NCBI GenBank assembly: GCA_015680685.1
Contig: MNCI01004678.1
Coordinates: forward strand, 490,566 to 554,565
Direction of reading: 5' to 3'
DNA: 64,000 bases
Source: Gnetum montanum
Taxonomy: Eukaryota; Streptophyta; Gnetopsida; Gnetales; Gnetaceae
Shown: positions 45,480 to 58,242 of the stretch, piece after piece
Layout of the letters: each line of letters starts with the position of its first letter
How positions within the stretch are numbered: the first letter of the stretch is position 1
The notes under the pieces: generated by a model
Databases searched by the model: none
Seen by the model: only the letters and a program-made list of their open reading frames with translations
What the model was told of the DNA's origin: nothing
Program-made: the position numbers and the translations under genes

Positions 45480-48291
45480 TGGGATGTCGAAGGACCTTCT
45501 CTAGCCTAACACTTGTGGTGGTGGCAATTAATCTTGAACCTATGGTTGTCCTACTACAACTAGTACTTTTGTGAAAGGTGAAAGGCATTCGGTAATCCTT
45601 TCATCTTCTTCTCCTTACCCCATTGTACATAGTTCATGCAACCTCACAAATGTGGGCTAGTACAGAGATGTCCCATAGATAGGGCATTACCAAGACCAAT
45701 TACTTAACATTGACAAACCATGTTTTGAATTGTTTACATTCAATATTGAATATCTTAAGAAGGTTTTGCAATTCATGGTAGTCATTCATCCTTCTGGCTA
45801 GGTTCTTAACAACTGCATTGTTGGTTTATAAATTGGCTTCTAAAAACTTCAAGCTCTACATTAGATATTTCTAGCTTTTGCTTGGTGTCTTTGTGATGTT
45901 TGAAATTGGCCTCATAAAGGAGGCACAAGATGGCCACATACTTATCTAAATCTAACCTTGACCTTCCAATTGTCAGCATTGTCAAGTTTGCATAATGGAG
46001 GTTGGTAAGCTTCATATATTCTATCATCTTTTCAATTTGCAACTTCTTTAGGTGGATTTCCACTTTGTCATAGGAATTCAATCCATCAAAGATTAGTTTC
46101 CATACATCATCTCTTTGTTGGAGTTGCTCAAAGACCTCATTCATTTTCACCTTGGCCAGCTAAATCTCTTTCTTGTTTACCTCTTTGAGGATCCCAACTT
46201 GATCGTTGTAATGATTTGTTACTTGTTCAAACTCTAGGACTACATTCTTTCAGGAGGTTACCTCAATGGCCATTTTTTGGCCAAGCGCATGGACTTCCTC
46301 CATTAAGAGATTGTAGTTCTTTATTACCAACCTCCTTAGATCTAGGTTCACATTGGGGAGTTGCTGCTACTATTGTCTCACAAATTTGACCATCTAGTCT
46401 TTTTTCTCCTCAACATTATGTAGGTGGTGGATATCTCTTGGTAGAGTTAGGTTCTCCTTACAGACTTATGACAAGTCCTTATCAATGTTAAAGGAAAAAG
46501 CCTTCGATAAGGATGCATTGAAGACCACCATCTTCTTCACACTTTTAGCCTCTTTTAATTTGTTTTGAAGCTACAAGAAAGCTTCATCCCATGTAATGGC
46601 TTGACTAAGAATGACAGGATTGGTCAAGTAGGTTCTCAGTTCCACAACTTCAATAGTGAACTATTAGTTTTCAGTTGTGGATGTTTCAAGTTGGGCATTT
46701 GTAATGATGAGCTTGCCCTTGATCTCCAACAACTTTGACTAGGTAGCTGTGATTCATTCTAGAAGATCAAAGATCTCTAGAAGCCGTTACTCGGATCCCA
46801 CGAGTCAGTCCAACACTTTCTCATGTTGGGTTGTTCTTACCCTCCTACTCCTTGCTCTTGCGAAAGCCTGCACATCTCTACATGCATCAATGTTTGGCAT
46901 GGTTTCTGTAAGAGTGTTTAGAGCTTTTTCTACATGATCAACCACCATCTCTACCATTGTTTCTTATTCATGGTGTTGCATCACCAAGACAGTCGTCCCC
47001 TCACCCTCCTCTAGGTGCATCGAAAAAGTGGCGATGTTCCAAGAGATCTCTAGGAATTCCTATTTTCCAGGAATGGACACCATCACTTCTCAAGCACTCG
47101 AATTCGATATCATGGATGGTTGCATGCATTAAATTAAAAATAATGATGTAGTCTCTTCTAGCCAACTGATTGTTCAAGTTACCTCATTGAGGTGGCTTAA
47201 CATTGGCTAGTAGATTGATGGCTCTTCACAACTTTGTTCTCCTTGCTATTGCTATAGAAGTTGCTCACAGACCTTCCTCATGTGCTTCATTATTACACGA
47301 GGCTTTGACATTGTCTCTTCAGTAGGTGGTGGTGGCCACTCCTCTTCAAGCAACGTGGTTGATGCCTTCTCTTTCATGATCTCTTGCCAGGATGTGATAA
47401 GAGCATGATGAAGTGTGTCATTTGCATAACTAGCTATTCCTTCCCTTTTGTAGAGTTTTTTGATTAGGCACAAAAAGGGGAGTGTCTTCCTCCCTCACTC
47501 ATTCTCTTTGAATCATTTTTTAATTTCTAGGAAGATGAGTTGGGGGAGGTTAATAGGGAATTTTCCACTTAAAGCAACACATGCACGAGCAAAGAATGCA
47601 ATGACCTTACTTAACCTTACTATTGGATTTAGGTGATAGGTTGCAATCTTGAAGTAGGCCCTCTCTACCTTGGTGAGTGCACCATACTCCTTACAGTCCA
47701 TTTCATAGCACCATTGAACCCATTCCTTTTTGACATCAAGATCATCTTGTGTAGGAATCTCTACCAAGGTTGCCCTAGTGTTAGGAAACTTGAGGGCCTT
47801 TGTAATGGCCTCAACTAAATAAGACATGCTGATGTCCTTGATTTTCATGGTCACATTCGCCTATTGGTTGTTCCAAAAGAGATAAGTCTCTTCCATGTAC
47901 TAGTCCCCACTAGAAGTGAGAATAGACCACATAGAAGATCCTTGCAGTTGTGTCTTGAGCTCCTCTAATACCAAGTCCAAGAAAGGATAAAGTTGAGTTT
48001 TTGAAGAACGACACTTTGGACCTTCTTAGAATGGATTTTCTTCAGACAGGCCTTAGTCAAGGTGACCTCTAGATTTGGTCTAGGCCTTTGCACCTTGTCT
48101 TGCCTAGAATATCCTATTTCTACAGTGGGAATATAACAAACAAATGCCACTTTAAGCTCCTCTCGAAGAGGTCCTATGGTATGCATCTTTGGTTCACCTT
48201 CTTGGGGCTGTTGTCGCTATTGGCCCCTTCTCCCTCTCAACCACTTCTCCTATGGTTGATATGGTTCTTCTTCCTAAGGTATCTTTGGCAC
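45480..48291 (-). pseudogene. Extra ORF of element F, colinear with that of C
   Basis: Open pieces at 48186-47965, 47854-47513, 47473-47252 and 46150-45806 follow the same order as the C copy. Shared blocks include Y-H-L-N-P-I/M-V-R, K-F-P-I-N-L-P-Q and F-L-E-I, then the coiled-coil half with L-H-Y-A-N-L-T-M-L-T-I-G-R near 45990. The start codon seems lost (ATA at the place of ATG). Two copies with matching order in different LTR subfamilies mean the ORF is an inherited part of these elements, not a one-off capture. Function unknown. Confidence 0.55.
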
Positions 48292-48734
48292 TATCAATGA
48301 TGACAAACATAGCCAAGGATTAGGGTATTATGTGTAATATTCAATACTTTGATACCTTTCCCCATTTGGACTAGTTACACTTAGGCTAATTCATGATCAT
48401 GAAATATTTGATTATTTTATTATTATTTATTACAATGGCTACCTAATTTTGTTGATGAAGTTTAACTTATGTACATTGGTGATCTTTAATATTATTTTAT
48501 TAGTTAAATCGTTTATGAGTTAGAAAAATTCCAAAAAAACTTTTGTCAGAAACCATAGGTTTGTGGCCCCCATGAGATAAGGTTGACCACTAATAGCTAA
48601 AGGGTCAAGGAACAATTTGAATCAAACAAGCAAGTAGGAAGTTATGGTCTCGAGAAGGCTTTAGGCTCTGAAAATTGCAAAAACTCCCTTAGCGTTATGA
48701 TGCAAATGCAAAAATTTGGCTAAGTCCCATTGCG

Positions 48735-48816
48735 TATTTATACTATTTTTGTGCTGCATCAACAGGGATGTGTTGACGCATATAGCTACATCAATGGGGA
48801 TGCATTGATGTAGCCA
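48735..48816 (-). promoter_or_regulatory. U3-like block and TATA box before the extra ORF of F
   Basis: GCATCAACAGGGATGTGTTG on the plus strand, followed by further CATCAATG/CATTGATG copies to 48816, matches the U3 of F's own LTR (GCATCGACAAGGATGTGTCA at 45174-45193). The minus-strand TATA box GTATAAATA is at 48743-48735, about 440 bases before the extra ORF. Same layout as 18071-18135 in C. Confidence 0.42.
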
Positions 48817-48887
48817 AAAATAAAAATTTTCACAATTGAAAAACTAAGGAAAAAAAGTTTTGCTATAAAATTAGGGTCTAAAGGAAG

Positions 48888-48930
48888 CGAAAAAAAAAAG
48901 AAAAAAAAAAGAAAAGAAAAAGGAAGGCCT
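48888..48930. repeat. A/G-rich low-complexity run
   Basis: Purine-only stretch of A runs broken by G, in the noncoding region of F. No further feature is seen between 48817 and 49105. Confidence 0.7.
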
Positions 48931-50374
48931 AGAATAAGGACAAATACGTGAAGAGGGCTAGGAATACATTAGGAAAGGAGATTTGGGAAGAAACTAATTA
49001 TTAAGGAGCATAATAATTAGATGTTTTAAGGTGAAAAATAGTAGGTTTGTATGCAAATTGACTAAGGTATAGGAAAATTAACCATCTAAGCCAAAAAGTA
49101 TGCAAGTAGGTGTTGGCGACCTTTTGGGACGCGACCGCCAACGAGTGTCCTCGAACAAGATTTAGGTGCCTGCTGGTCTTTGGCAACACCAAGGCCCAGA
49201 TACCTCCAAATAAACTCAGTAGTTAATGTGAGTATGTGTGTGTGCTGTTGCGGCGTGCGGTTGTGAGAAATGTAACGATTGCGTTGTATGTGAACTACAA
49301 ATGCTTACTTTAAAGAGATTCAGCCAACTTTGCCAAGTACTGTGAGTTGTTGAAAATTTCCTATTTTGTTCAACTGCCTAGTCTACGTGGTCCTTATAAT
49401 ACCTACTTGTAACAAATAAAATTTTGCAAAAACATTTGAGCACAACTCCGCAATCTACTCCTAATTTTCCCCAGAGAAAGAGATAGTTCCACAAGAAAAC
49501 TAGAAATAGAGCAAGATTCGATGGAAATAAGCAGAAAAGAAAAGAAAGCAGATTTGTGTAGACCTCAAATATTTAAACAAGGTAAAATGACACGAGTAAA
49601 CACTTCGCAATAAAGCTATCCCAAATTCAATATCTACGAATTGTTCAAACTTCCAAGGCTCAAACAAGCAATATCTTCAAGACAATCCTATTATGCTACC
49701 AAAAATTGCTGCGTAAACTACCACGTACGAGACTCCATTTTGACTAGATAATAGATGTCAACGATTGCATTCAAACAGAACCTTTAAAAGACTTGACAAT
49801 TTCTGATTGAAATACCACGAGAATTCACTTTAAAGATAAAAAGAAGCTATTCTGGTCCCATCAAAATACCAAAGATTTTCTGAACCCTCTCGACTACTGA
49901 ATTGTTCAATGGTGTGACTACAAACAGAGGCTCTCTTACAACAATCCCAATAGCAGTTCCCACACATTGCACAATAACGAAATTTACTACTAAAATGCTC
50001 TTAAGGCTTTTAAACACAAGCGCTTATATGACAAAATTTTAATAGAAATTTTTATCGGGCAACAAGAACAATAAGAGCAATCTAAAAATCCCAAAATTAC
50101 TTGCCAAGGATGATACTATCTAAACCACTAGCTAAATAATTTAAACAAAACAAAAAATAAAATACATAACTCACAGGACCATGACAAAGAGGCTGAAATC
50201 TTTATTCTAGCAAGCCATTTTGCAAGCAATCGTCACAACTTCTTCTTTACACAATGCTCTTCTCCCCAAGACTCAAATTGTCTCCAAGTGAGAGCCCAAG
50301 TGCTAACTAGTAGCCTTCAAAGTGTGATGTATGAGACCCCAATTGTTGATGATATGTTATCCCCTCCCCTGAAG

Positions 50375-50385
50375 CCTTTTTAAAG
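50375..50385 (-). promoter_or_regulatory. TATA-like box in the tail of G
   Basis: Minus-strand CTTTAAAAAGG, in the same context as CTATAAAAAGG at 62144-62154 of H (both preceded by GAACC and followed by CTTCA). An AATAAA follows at 50206-50201. Confidence 0.5.
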
Positions 50386-50577
50386 GGTTCAAAGGTAGGT
50401 AGGGAAGTTACATATTCAAAAATATCTCACCTAACTTCTCTCCCAAGTAACTTGGCCAACCAATTAGGAGATTACTTGCCCAACAAGTTAGGAGGTTACT
50501 TGTCCAACAAGTTAGGTAAGTTACAACAATTTTGGGTGGTTGCAACCACAAAAGAGATAAACATGCTACGGTTGACA

Positions 50578-50765
50578 AGTGTCCCATGTAGTTGCCAAGT
50601 GTCTTCATTCAGTTGCCAAGTGTCTTCATGAAGATAAACAAGTTGTAGGTGACAAGTGTCCCATGCAGTTGACAAGTGGCCTTTCAGTCGCCAAGTGTCT
50701 TCGTTCAGTTGACAAGTGGCCATTGTGGAGACAAAAAGGCTATAGTTGACATGTGGCCATTGTGG
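50578..50765 (-). repeat. Minisatellite of about 21 bp in the tail of G
   Basis: Units of the type GACACTTGGCAACTGAATGA, alternating with CCACTTGTCAACT variants. H carries the same array with more units (61725-61960). Confidence 0.75.
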
Positions 50766-51014
50766 AGACAATATCATAGAAAATTAAAATACAATCACTA
50801 AGTTGCATAGAAATACAAGCTATAGTTACAACTTACTCCATACATATATATCCTCTTTATTTTGCTTTTTTGGCAATATAGGAGGTGGCGGTTGGATGGT
50901 ATTATAAAGTCATGTAATCTAACCCTAAAAAATACACAAACATTTTTCCCACAGGGCCTTTGTTTATCAGAGATTTGCTATTTGATTTGTTCTTTGTGAA
51001 GTAAAAATAAAAAT

Positions 51015-51235
51015 ATTCAAGCCCAGGCCTCTAATCCTGATCTCTCCTTATGGCAGCATCCAAGAGTGTGCACTCCCGAAAGAACAACGATCTCTTGGTC
51101 AGTTATTTCCATTCGGTAAAAAGATATCCCTCAAATGACTGGCACCTTTGGCTGCATTGGTAGACGTCCCTCTTCTGGCTGATCCTGCTCAAACTTGTCC
51201 AGTCTCCCCAGGTGGAAAGGAATGTCAGGGCCTCC
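51015..51235 (-). pseudogene. Captured ascorbate peroxidase fragment in G
   Basis: On the minus strand [12 protein letters not shown] (near 51230-51195) and E-G-R-L-P are followed, after a stop, by the heme-ligand segment [14 protein letters not shown] and H-K-E-R-S-G near 51020. These blocks and their order are those of class I plant peroxidases (APX), where this His is the proximal heme ligand. Only about 70 residues are present, with a stop and a frame change. It is a non-functional exon piece. The full-length enzyme detoxifies hydrogen peroxide with ascorbate. Confidence 0.7.
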
Positions 51236-51289
51236 AGTAAGCTCAACAGCAACAGATCACGGCCGTGTGTTTCTGTCCTCCGTCTCCCT

Positions 51290-51640
51290 CAAGTCACGCG
51301 CCACCTATGCATCCCGCGGCTAGATCTGCCCGATTTGCGCAACCCACGGCCAGATCTCGCCACGGCTGAAGCCATGGCCGCGCGCACGATAGAGGGCACT
51401 CCCTGTTTTTAGACGCTGTCCATCCACCCGCCGTGGCCGCTGTCCTCCGTCGACGCGCAGCCCTCCCCTTCTGTTTCTGCCTCCCGCGCAACGGCCAGCG
51501 ATGGCGCACAGACAGACGCGTGAGCCAACATCAACGGCAGAAAAAGGCAACTCGGCTCCAGCAGCAGTGGCGCTCGTGGCAGTAGCAGCAGCGGTCAAAG
51601 GATGATCCTCAACGCTGGTGCCCATCAACAAGGATTTTAA
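51290..51640 (-). other. GC-rich module of G shared with H
   Basis: Clearly higher GC than the surroundings. From 51640 the minus strand begins like H at 60840: a GATGGGCAC start context, then GAGGATCATC and a run of Ala/Thr codons. Similarity fades after about 80 bases. The open frame here (51631-51320) is compositionally biased and matches no family I know. Confidence 0.4.
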
Positions 51641-51789
51641 GGGTTTTTTTTGGTCAGTTCTGGAATAGAGGGCGTGGCAGCAGCGATGTTATGTGTAGCC
51701 GTGGCAGTGGCCAAAGTGCAGGTGGCGGCGGTGGATCGGTTCCATCTCTTTGTCGCGATTGAATGATTGAGTCTACCCATACTCAGACT

Positions 51790-52212
51790 TAGACTTCGGA
51801 TATGGGTCCGATTTCTGACAAACTGAAGATTATTATTGAAATCCCTATCTATGGAGCTGGCTACAACAGTGATGATCCAGGGTGCAGTATTTGTCACAGA
51901 TCCACTGTCGTGGAAACCTTCATTGCCGCCTGCACAAATGACCATAATCCCATGTTTGACAACATGAAATGAACCCACAGAGATGGGATCCTGCAAGTTG
52001 GTGGAGCCTGCTTCAGTAATGATTAACACAAACAAAATGTTGACGCCATCCCTGATTGCACTATCAAACGCAGCAAGGATATCTACATACCAACAACCTC
52101 CTTGCACATTCCAGTAGGCCTTGTATACTGCAAGTCTTTCAAATGAAGCTCCTCCTCTGCCATCTCCTACTGCCAAACTTTTGTAGCGATTGACTGGGAT
52201 CAATACCTTCAT
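51790..52212 (-). pseudogene. Captured subtilisin-like protease fragment in G
   Basis: The open frame encodes L-A-V-Y-K-A-Y-W, D-I-L-A-A-F-D-S-A-I-R-D-G-V, I-S-V-G-S-F-H-V-V-K-H-G-I and S-V-T-N-T-A-P-W-I-I-T-V. This is the order found in the peptidase S8 domain of plant subtilases, between the catalytic His and the PA-domain insertion. The catalytic Asp, His and Ser regions are all outside the captured piece, so there can be no activity. The frame is largely open, implying recent capture or recent decay. It starts almost directly after the conserved head of G. Confidence 0.75.
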
Positions 52213-52301
52213 CTTGCCATTTCAATAGTTCTATTGAAATATTTTGAAGGTTTCAATCATCTCATATCTCTGTTCCATGAAATGGCTAAAATGTGCCAAC
52301 A

Positions 52302-52503
52302 GTAGATCCTCCCCATAGTAAGCTCATGCCCTTAATGCCCTTACATGCCCTCATACCAAGAAGTTTGTGGGCTCCAAGGATGATGAATGGCTATGGATTT
52401 TTAAAAATCAAATCATCCAAGATACCATCAAAGAAATGACACATAACCAAATGGACATATTGATGAAACATGATGATAGGCCATGAGATGGTAAATGGAT
52501 TGA

Positions 52504-52544
<41 letters not shown>

Positions 52545-53530
52545 ATAGAATGGATTTTTCTAGTTCAATCACATAAGGTTCTTGTGAAGTTAGTGATTAA
52601 GGTGATTGTGGAAATGCCACATCCATAGGTGGAATCAATACCATCCACTTCCAATGGCTTCACATCAACATGTTAAGATCATTCAACCCCCTAGAGCTTA
52701 CAGATCCTCCAATAATCACATACCATTTGCAATAGGGAAGAAAAGAAAAACAAGAAGTAAAGAGGGCCTTAATTACAGGGATGTCTTCAAGCATGGGAAC
52801 ATGTCTTTCTAGCCCCATAACTAGTGCTTGTAGCCTATTATTTGGTCTAAGGGTTGTGCTTTGAATTTCCATGCTTTTGTTTGTTTGTTTGTTTTTTTTT
52901 TGCATATGGGAACCACACCATGAAAAGAAATTACTTCCTATTTATTGGTCAATGAAGGAATGATGAGAAATTAATGAGAATACCTGAAAACTTTAGATGA
53001 TCAATAGGTACAAAAGATGAAAAATCCCTTGAAGCCACACATTTGCCAATTTCATTTGATTTTTTCTACATCTAGAAGCACCAAGATCAAAAGTTTGTTC
53101 AAATTTGTTATTAAAAATGATCCCCTTGCTTCTGGAACATAAGAGACACCATGGAAGTTTTAGTGGAATGAATGGATGTTGTGAGCTCATTTCCTAGTAC
53201 CATGAAAAGACTAATGTTCCATTAACTAATGTCAAAATTCAATGATGAAATTCAATTATTAAGCAATCAATTTAGACTATAGAATTTAATTAATCTTCTA
53301 GCAATTAGTAGTTGCACTTGGCGTCAAAGTCTTGATGGCAATAAAGAAAAAGAAGACTTGCAAGAAAAAATTCAAATAAGGCAAAATATAGAAAAAAATT
53401 ATAAAATAGTAAAAAAAATAGAAAAGGTATGTAAAAAAATGTAAAATAAAAAATTTGGAAAACTGAGGAGCCACTTCATAGAATATTAGCATGGGTGGCC
53501 ATCTACCCCATGATTGAGTTGGAAGGGAGA
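52302..53530 (-). other. 3' noncoding region of element F, right of G
   Basis: Resumes with the shared block (ATCCTCCCCATAGTAAGC), then a single copy of the repeat that is expanded in K (52845-52925) and an A-rich stretch (53400-53450). Confidence 0.5.
52506..52545. repeat. (GA)n microsatellite
   Basis: About 40 bases of near-perfect GA repeat with one AAAG interruption. Confidence 0.9.
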
Positions 53531-53533
53531 GAT

Positions 53534-54700
53534 CTAAAAGATTGAGCATGCTTGGCCATTGGTTAAGGCATTATGTCCACTAGTTGTTTTTGGTTCAAGG
53601 AAAGGTTTGAGTTGTTGGGTGTTAACCAAAATTTTCTTACTCAGGTTGTTAGGATGATATATCATCATGGCCCTAGATGGAAAAGTCTCATATATGATGT
53701 AAGGGCCCTCCCATACCATTTAAAATTTGGTATGTTGAGGTACATGAATGGGGTTTTAGTAGAGCACCTTATCTCCTAGTTGAAACTTTACTTTCCTTAT
53801 TCTAAGGTCATGACATTGTTTATTATGTGCTTTGTGCACTTCATTCAATGATAGGGCCACTAGTCTATTCTCATCTAGTGTGTTGAGATTCATTAGTCTT
53901 TCTCGTTGGGCTAGACTTAGGTCAAAGTCAAGGTCACAGACCATTGAAATTGTACGGAGCTCAACTTGGATGGGAAGAGTTGGTAGTTTTTCATGCACTA
54001 ACTCATAGGGAGAATATGAAGCTTCCACATTGAATAATAAGCCCAAAGAGCATCGTTGAGTTTACTGCTCCAGTCTTTCCTATATTTATTACCTATGCAT
54101 GTTAGAATTTTGGTAATTTCCCTATTGGTAACCTTAGCTTGATTGTTGGCTTGGGGATGGTATGGAGCTGTTAATTTATGTTCAACCCTCAAGTGCTACA
54201 TGAGTTTTCAAAAAGTGGCACTAGTGAAGTGTGGTCCATTTTTTGAAATTAGTACCCATGGCACACCAAATCTATTTACAACAATTTTTTGTACAAATTG
54301 GGCCACTGTAGATGATGAACAATTGGTGACAACCATAGCTTCTACCCATTTGGTATAGTAGTCAACAGTCATGATTATGTAGGGCTTTCCATTTGACATG
54401 GGGTTGATGGAACCCATGAAGTTAATCCACTAAAGATCAAAAGTCTTTAGTGGTTGGATCCATTGTTGAGTCCCTTCCATATGCATGGTCATCCCTCTAT
54501 CATGTTGGCATTTGTCATAAGAGCAGAAAAAGTGATGAGCATCCCCAAAGATTGTAGGCCAATAATACCCCACCATGAGGATCTTAACCTCCCAACATAA
54601 TGGCCTCCACAAGGAACTTTGTGTGCATCATGGAGGACTTGAAGTTTATTGGCATTAGAGACACACCATTATACTAGGCCATTTGTGCAACTCTTGTAGA
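53534..54700 (-). pseudogene. Integrase remnant of element F
   Basis: Zinc-binding region at 54612-54430 (G-Y-Y-W-P, C-Q-H-D), core at 54417-54208, C-terminal parts at 54192-53998, 54046-53756 and 53719-53534. The first catalytic Asp position reads Asn (I-N-F-M-G) and the second reads Lys (S-K-N-G-P-H-F), so the enzyme is dead. The segment V-T-N-R-E-I-T-K-I-L with the Glu remains. Confidence 0.75.
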
Positions 54701-54899
54701 GATTACCATTGATTTTTATAAAGTGCTTGGCCTGGTGAAGAAATTGATGTTTCTTCTTATGATCCCACTCTTGTGGGATCTCTTGTATGAGTAGATAAGA
54801 GAGGATGTTGTCATACCCATTTTTTTCTTTGGAAGTTTAAGAATGAATAGCACTAGCAAAGAGGAGTTCATTAAGAAATTGATCAAATAGTGGAATCTC

Positions 54900-56217
54900 A
54901 TCCTCTTTGCTATTTCATCTTAACCAAGACAAGTGGTTAGCCACCACATTCTTGGTTCCCTTGTGATCCACCATTGTTAAGTCAACCTCTTGAAGGATCA
55001 TAACCATCATATGACATGGGGACATCATCGACTTGTTCATTAGCAACCAAATGGAATTATGGTCAGTGTGCATAAAAATTTTGTATCCAAGCACATAGTG
55101 CCTAAATTTATCTAATGCATACACACACTACTTTTACTTGCATAGTGAATGTAGTATGGATGTTTCTAATCATTCATCTATGTAAGCATAACTCTCAAAG
55201 TAGAATTGGATGCATCTATCATAATGTGAAATGGCATGAACTAGTCTAGTACTTGTAGAATTAGAGTTTGTACAAGTTTCTACTTTAGTTATTGGAATGC
55301 ATGCTTGCATTCGTTGGTTTAGAAAAATGGTACATCTTTCTTTATAAGTTCCACCAACGGCTTGGCAATCTTTGAGAAGTTTTTGATGAAGCACTTGCAA
55401 TAACCACTATGGCCAAGGAATGACCTCATGTCCTTCACAGTCTCTGGTTGTTTGCTTATACTTTAGATGACCCTTATTTTTTTGGGTCTACCTCAATCCC
55501 TTTGTTTGAAATTCGATGCCCCAAAAAAATGCCCTCTTGGACCATTAGGTGGCTCTTTTGCCAATGAAACCTCAAGTTAGTTTTTACACACCATTAAAGA
55601 ACTTGCTCCAAGTAGTTCAAGGCTTGCTCAAAGGTAGCCCTGTGGGTAGAGAAGTCATCCATGAAGACTTCTACCCCACTATTGATTTATTATTAGAAGA
55701 TGTTAAGGACCAATTGTTAGAATGTTGTGGGAGCATTACATAGGTCAAAGGGCATCTTTCTGTATGCAAAAGTCCCCTAGGGACTTATGAATGTTGTCTT
55801 GGCTTGGTCCTTTGGTGCAATCTGGATTTTCTTATAGCCACTATAATTGTCCAAAAGCTATAGTAACAATGCCCTGCAATAGTATTTAGCATTTGGTCCA
55901 CAAATGACAATGGGAAATGATCTTTGTAAGTGACCATATTCAACAACTGAAAGTCTATACAAACCCTTCACTTTTCTCCTTTCTTTGGCCTAATAATAAG
56001 TGGTCTAACCCACTCACTATCTACAATGGGGTAAATGAACCCAACCTTGAGGTGTTGTTTAATTTTCTCCTTGATGATTTATTTGAGTTTTGGGTTCAAG
56101 CATCATTGCGGCTATCTATTTGGTGTGAAAAGAAATTTGTATAAATTTTGTGCTGGCATATCCTTGGATTGATTCTTGTTAACACATTATATGACTAGGA
56201 AAAGGCTGTTGGCCATT
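54900..56217 (-). pseudogene. RNase H and RT remnant of element F, cut by element K
   Basis: RNase H at 55124-54915 (A-L-D-K-F-R-H-Y-V-L-G, H-T-D-H-N-S, N-V-V-A-N-H-L-S). Connection and RT palm follow upstream with the V-F-M-D-D-F catalytic segment near 55655-55675. Similarity to C continues to 56212, in the region just before RT, where K is inserted. Confidence 0.7.
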
Positions 56218-57045
56218 TGATGAGCATAAAGGTACCCCTACGCCAAACCATACAAATCACTAAGGCATTTACGCATGATCTTGTTGAATTCCATGGACCT
56301 ATCATTCTCTAGTACATTAGTTCTTCTATGAAGTGAAATGGGTGTTGAAAATGTTCGTTGTCTTTCCAACTATACTTGTGAGGCTTAAGGTTATGGTTTA
56401 AGTGTAACTGAGATACATGATTTTTCTTATTTTATGTTTTATGAGTTGACTTGCCTACAACAAGAATGGAAGATAGAGTAATTAAGATTTAGTTCATTTA
56501 TGGTCTAACTAGCCTAACACAAGTAACCACCCCACTTTCCTGGACACATCTTGAACACATACAGCACTGCTAGGCTACCAAACATTAAGTGTTGCTGGAT
56601 TACCAAGTACTATATGTATGTTTGAAGTGGTCGTGCTTATGTTCATTAATTGCTAAAAAATAATTGCTTAATTCAAATGCATTAAAGTAGAGTGCATGAA
56701 AGTAAAGTGCAATAAAGAAAATATTAATCTATTGTCAATGCTACAAGGATTGTTAAAAGAGTTTATTTTATTCCCATCACACTGCTGTGCTCAAGTAAAT
56801 TAGTGCTCGAACAAAGAACTATACACACTTAGACTCCTTCTATGGGCACTTAGAAAATATTCTAACTTTGAAAAAAATAAACTACAAGAGCTTCGCTACT
56901 TTGACTAAAATATGACCAAAAATTGACTACCAAATCAGGAGCCCAGGTGCTATATTTATAGGCTAGAGTATACCCTCCAATGTTGGATACCCGATGTCTC
57001 ATCAAGACCTCAACATCAAAGCAGATGAACAAATGCACTTCATCA
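56218..57045 (-). repeat. 3' LTR of element K
   Basis: About 828 bp, starting TGATGAGCATAAAGGTACCC and ending CTTCATCA, minus-strand TATA box at 56953-56960. The U3 is short and lacks both the GATATC and the TCGAC clusters, so it is another subfamily. The usual G tract at 57046 is degraded (TATTTCCACAACTG). Confidence 0.8.
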
Positions 57046-58242
57046 TATTTCCACAACTGAATGAAAACTTGTCCTCAAGTGAAGAAGATGAGGAACAAAT
57101 TCTTTACAAAATATTGGGCAAGCATGGGATTATTGACTAACATACAAATTGAATCAATTGGAATAACAAACTTAGAGTTTCCAAGTGTATGAAATTACAA
57201 CTTGTTACAAGATTGGGTGTTCATGATAAGAGACGTGAACACCCTAGATAACACTAACAACCAACACCTCTTAACAGCAGAAGAATGAAAGAGAAGATCC
57301 AACTATCATGAATGGCCCTCATTGTGTGGTACTATCGCATCATCCTTGGTGAAAGTAGTCCTGCTTCTAGTCAATGCTTCCCATTGTAATCATAATAGAA
57401 TCATTAATTAGTATGCAATATGTAACATAGAGTTGGTAACTACCTTGTCTTGTCAGTGGTTACACTCAACTAAGTTGTGATTGTGGTAGATTGATTTCTT
57501 TAGTAGTGTTAATGGGAAGGCTAACAAATAGGGTAAAATAAATAAGTAGTCCATTAAATTTGAAAAAAGTTCAACACAAGGAAATATTTGAAGAGTGTAT
57601 ACGAATTTCCAGCAACAAAAAGAAAAATTCACTGAAAAATGTTGTGAAGATGTGCACAATTAGATGTCATTGATGGGGTAAACAAAAAGAATTTGATTGT
57701 AAGAGTGTCTAAGGGTAAAGAACTTAACTAACCCAACCAAAAGATATGCAAGTGGGTCCTCACCAAAGTAGGCATAGGCCTTTTATTCCCTTGCAAAACT
57801 TCAAACCAAAGAGTCTATGGGCTTCATAGATGATTAATGGTTACAGAAGGTTAAGTACAAAAACCTAGAAAAAACTGAGAATTCCAACACATCAAACCAG
57901 GACATTGAACAAGAACATAAAACTGACAATGAGGTGAGACATGAAAAGCATAGATGAATGAAAGAGAGTAGAATGAAGTCCCTAATTAAGGTCACATGAA
58001 GTCCCTTATGCATTTTGTGGTTAAATGACTTGATAGGATCCATTCTTAGTCTAGACCAAAAACCAACCATGTTTAGTAACTTCGCATCATTATTCTAAGG
58101 CCAATCCATCCCCTGAGACATAAGAGTGCTTCCATAGAACAACCACCATTTCTTATTAGAGAAGAAAAAAGTAGGAAGTGAGGACGGGTCTTAGTTAGAG
58201 GGGACTAGTCCCATAACTAGTGCTTGTAGCTCATTTATTCTA

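Larger units (their letters stand above)
49111..52301 (-). mobile_element. Element G: gene-capturing element with LTR-like ends
   Basis: 3,191 bp beginning TGTTGGC and ending GCCAACA, flanked by GTAGG (49106-49110) and GTAGA (52302-52306), a 5-bp TSD with one mismatch. In its own orientation (minus) it has a short conserved head, a subtilase fragment, a GC-rich module, an ascorbate peroxidase fragment, then a 1.7-kb tail with a minisatellite, a TATA-like box (50385-50375), an AATAAA (50206-50201) and the terminal CCAACA. H has the same head, GC-rich module and tail with different cargo. TG...CA ends, 5-bp TSD and TATA plus poly(A) signals suggest a very long LTR or a non-autonomous LTR derivative. 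No gag or pol was seen. It sits in the 3' region of F. Confidence 0.7.
44378..56217 (-). mobile_element. Element F: Athila-like retrotransposon with env-position ORF (5' part outside the window)
   Basis: Minus strand. 3' LTR at 44378-45232, then extra ORF, noncoding DNA (split by G), integrase, RNase H and part of RT, ending at 56217 where K has inserted. The rest of F, including gag and 5' LTR, should lie beyond K to the right. The layout is the same as C, but the LTR U3 is of a different subfamily. Confidence 0.82.

Noticed and set aside
50578-50765. CRISPR-like repeat array in G (and 61725-61960 in H)
   Set aside because: Units are adjacent and degenerate without unique spacers, in a plant element; it is a minisatellite.
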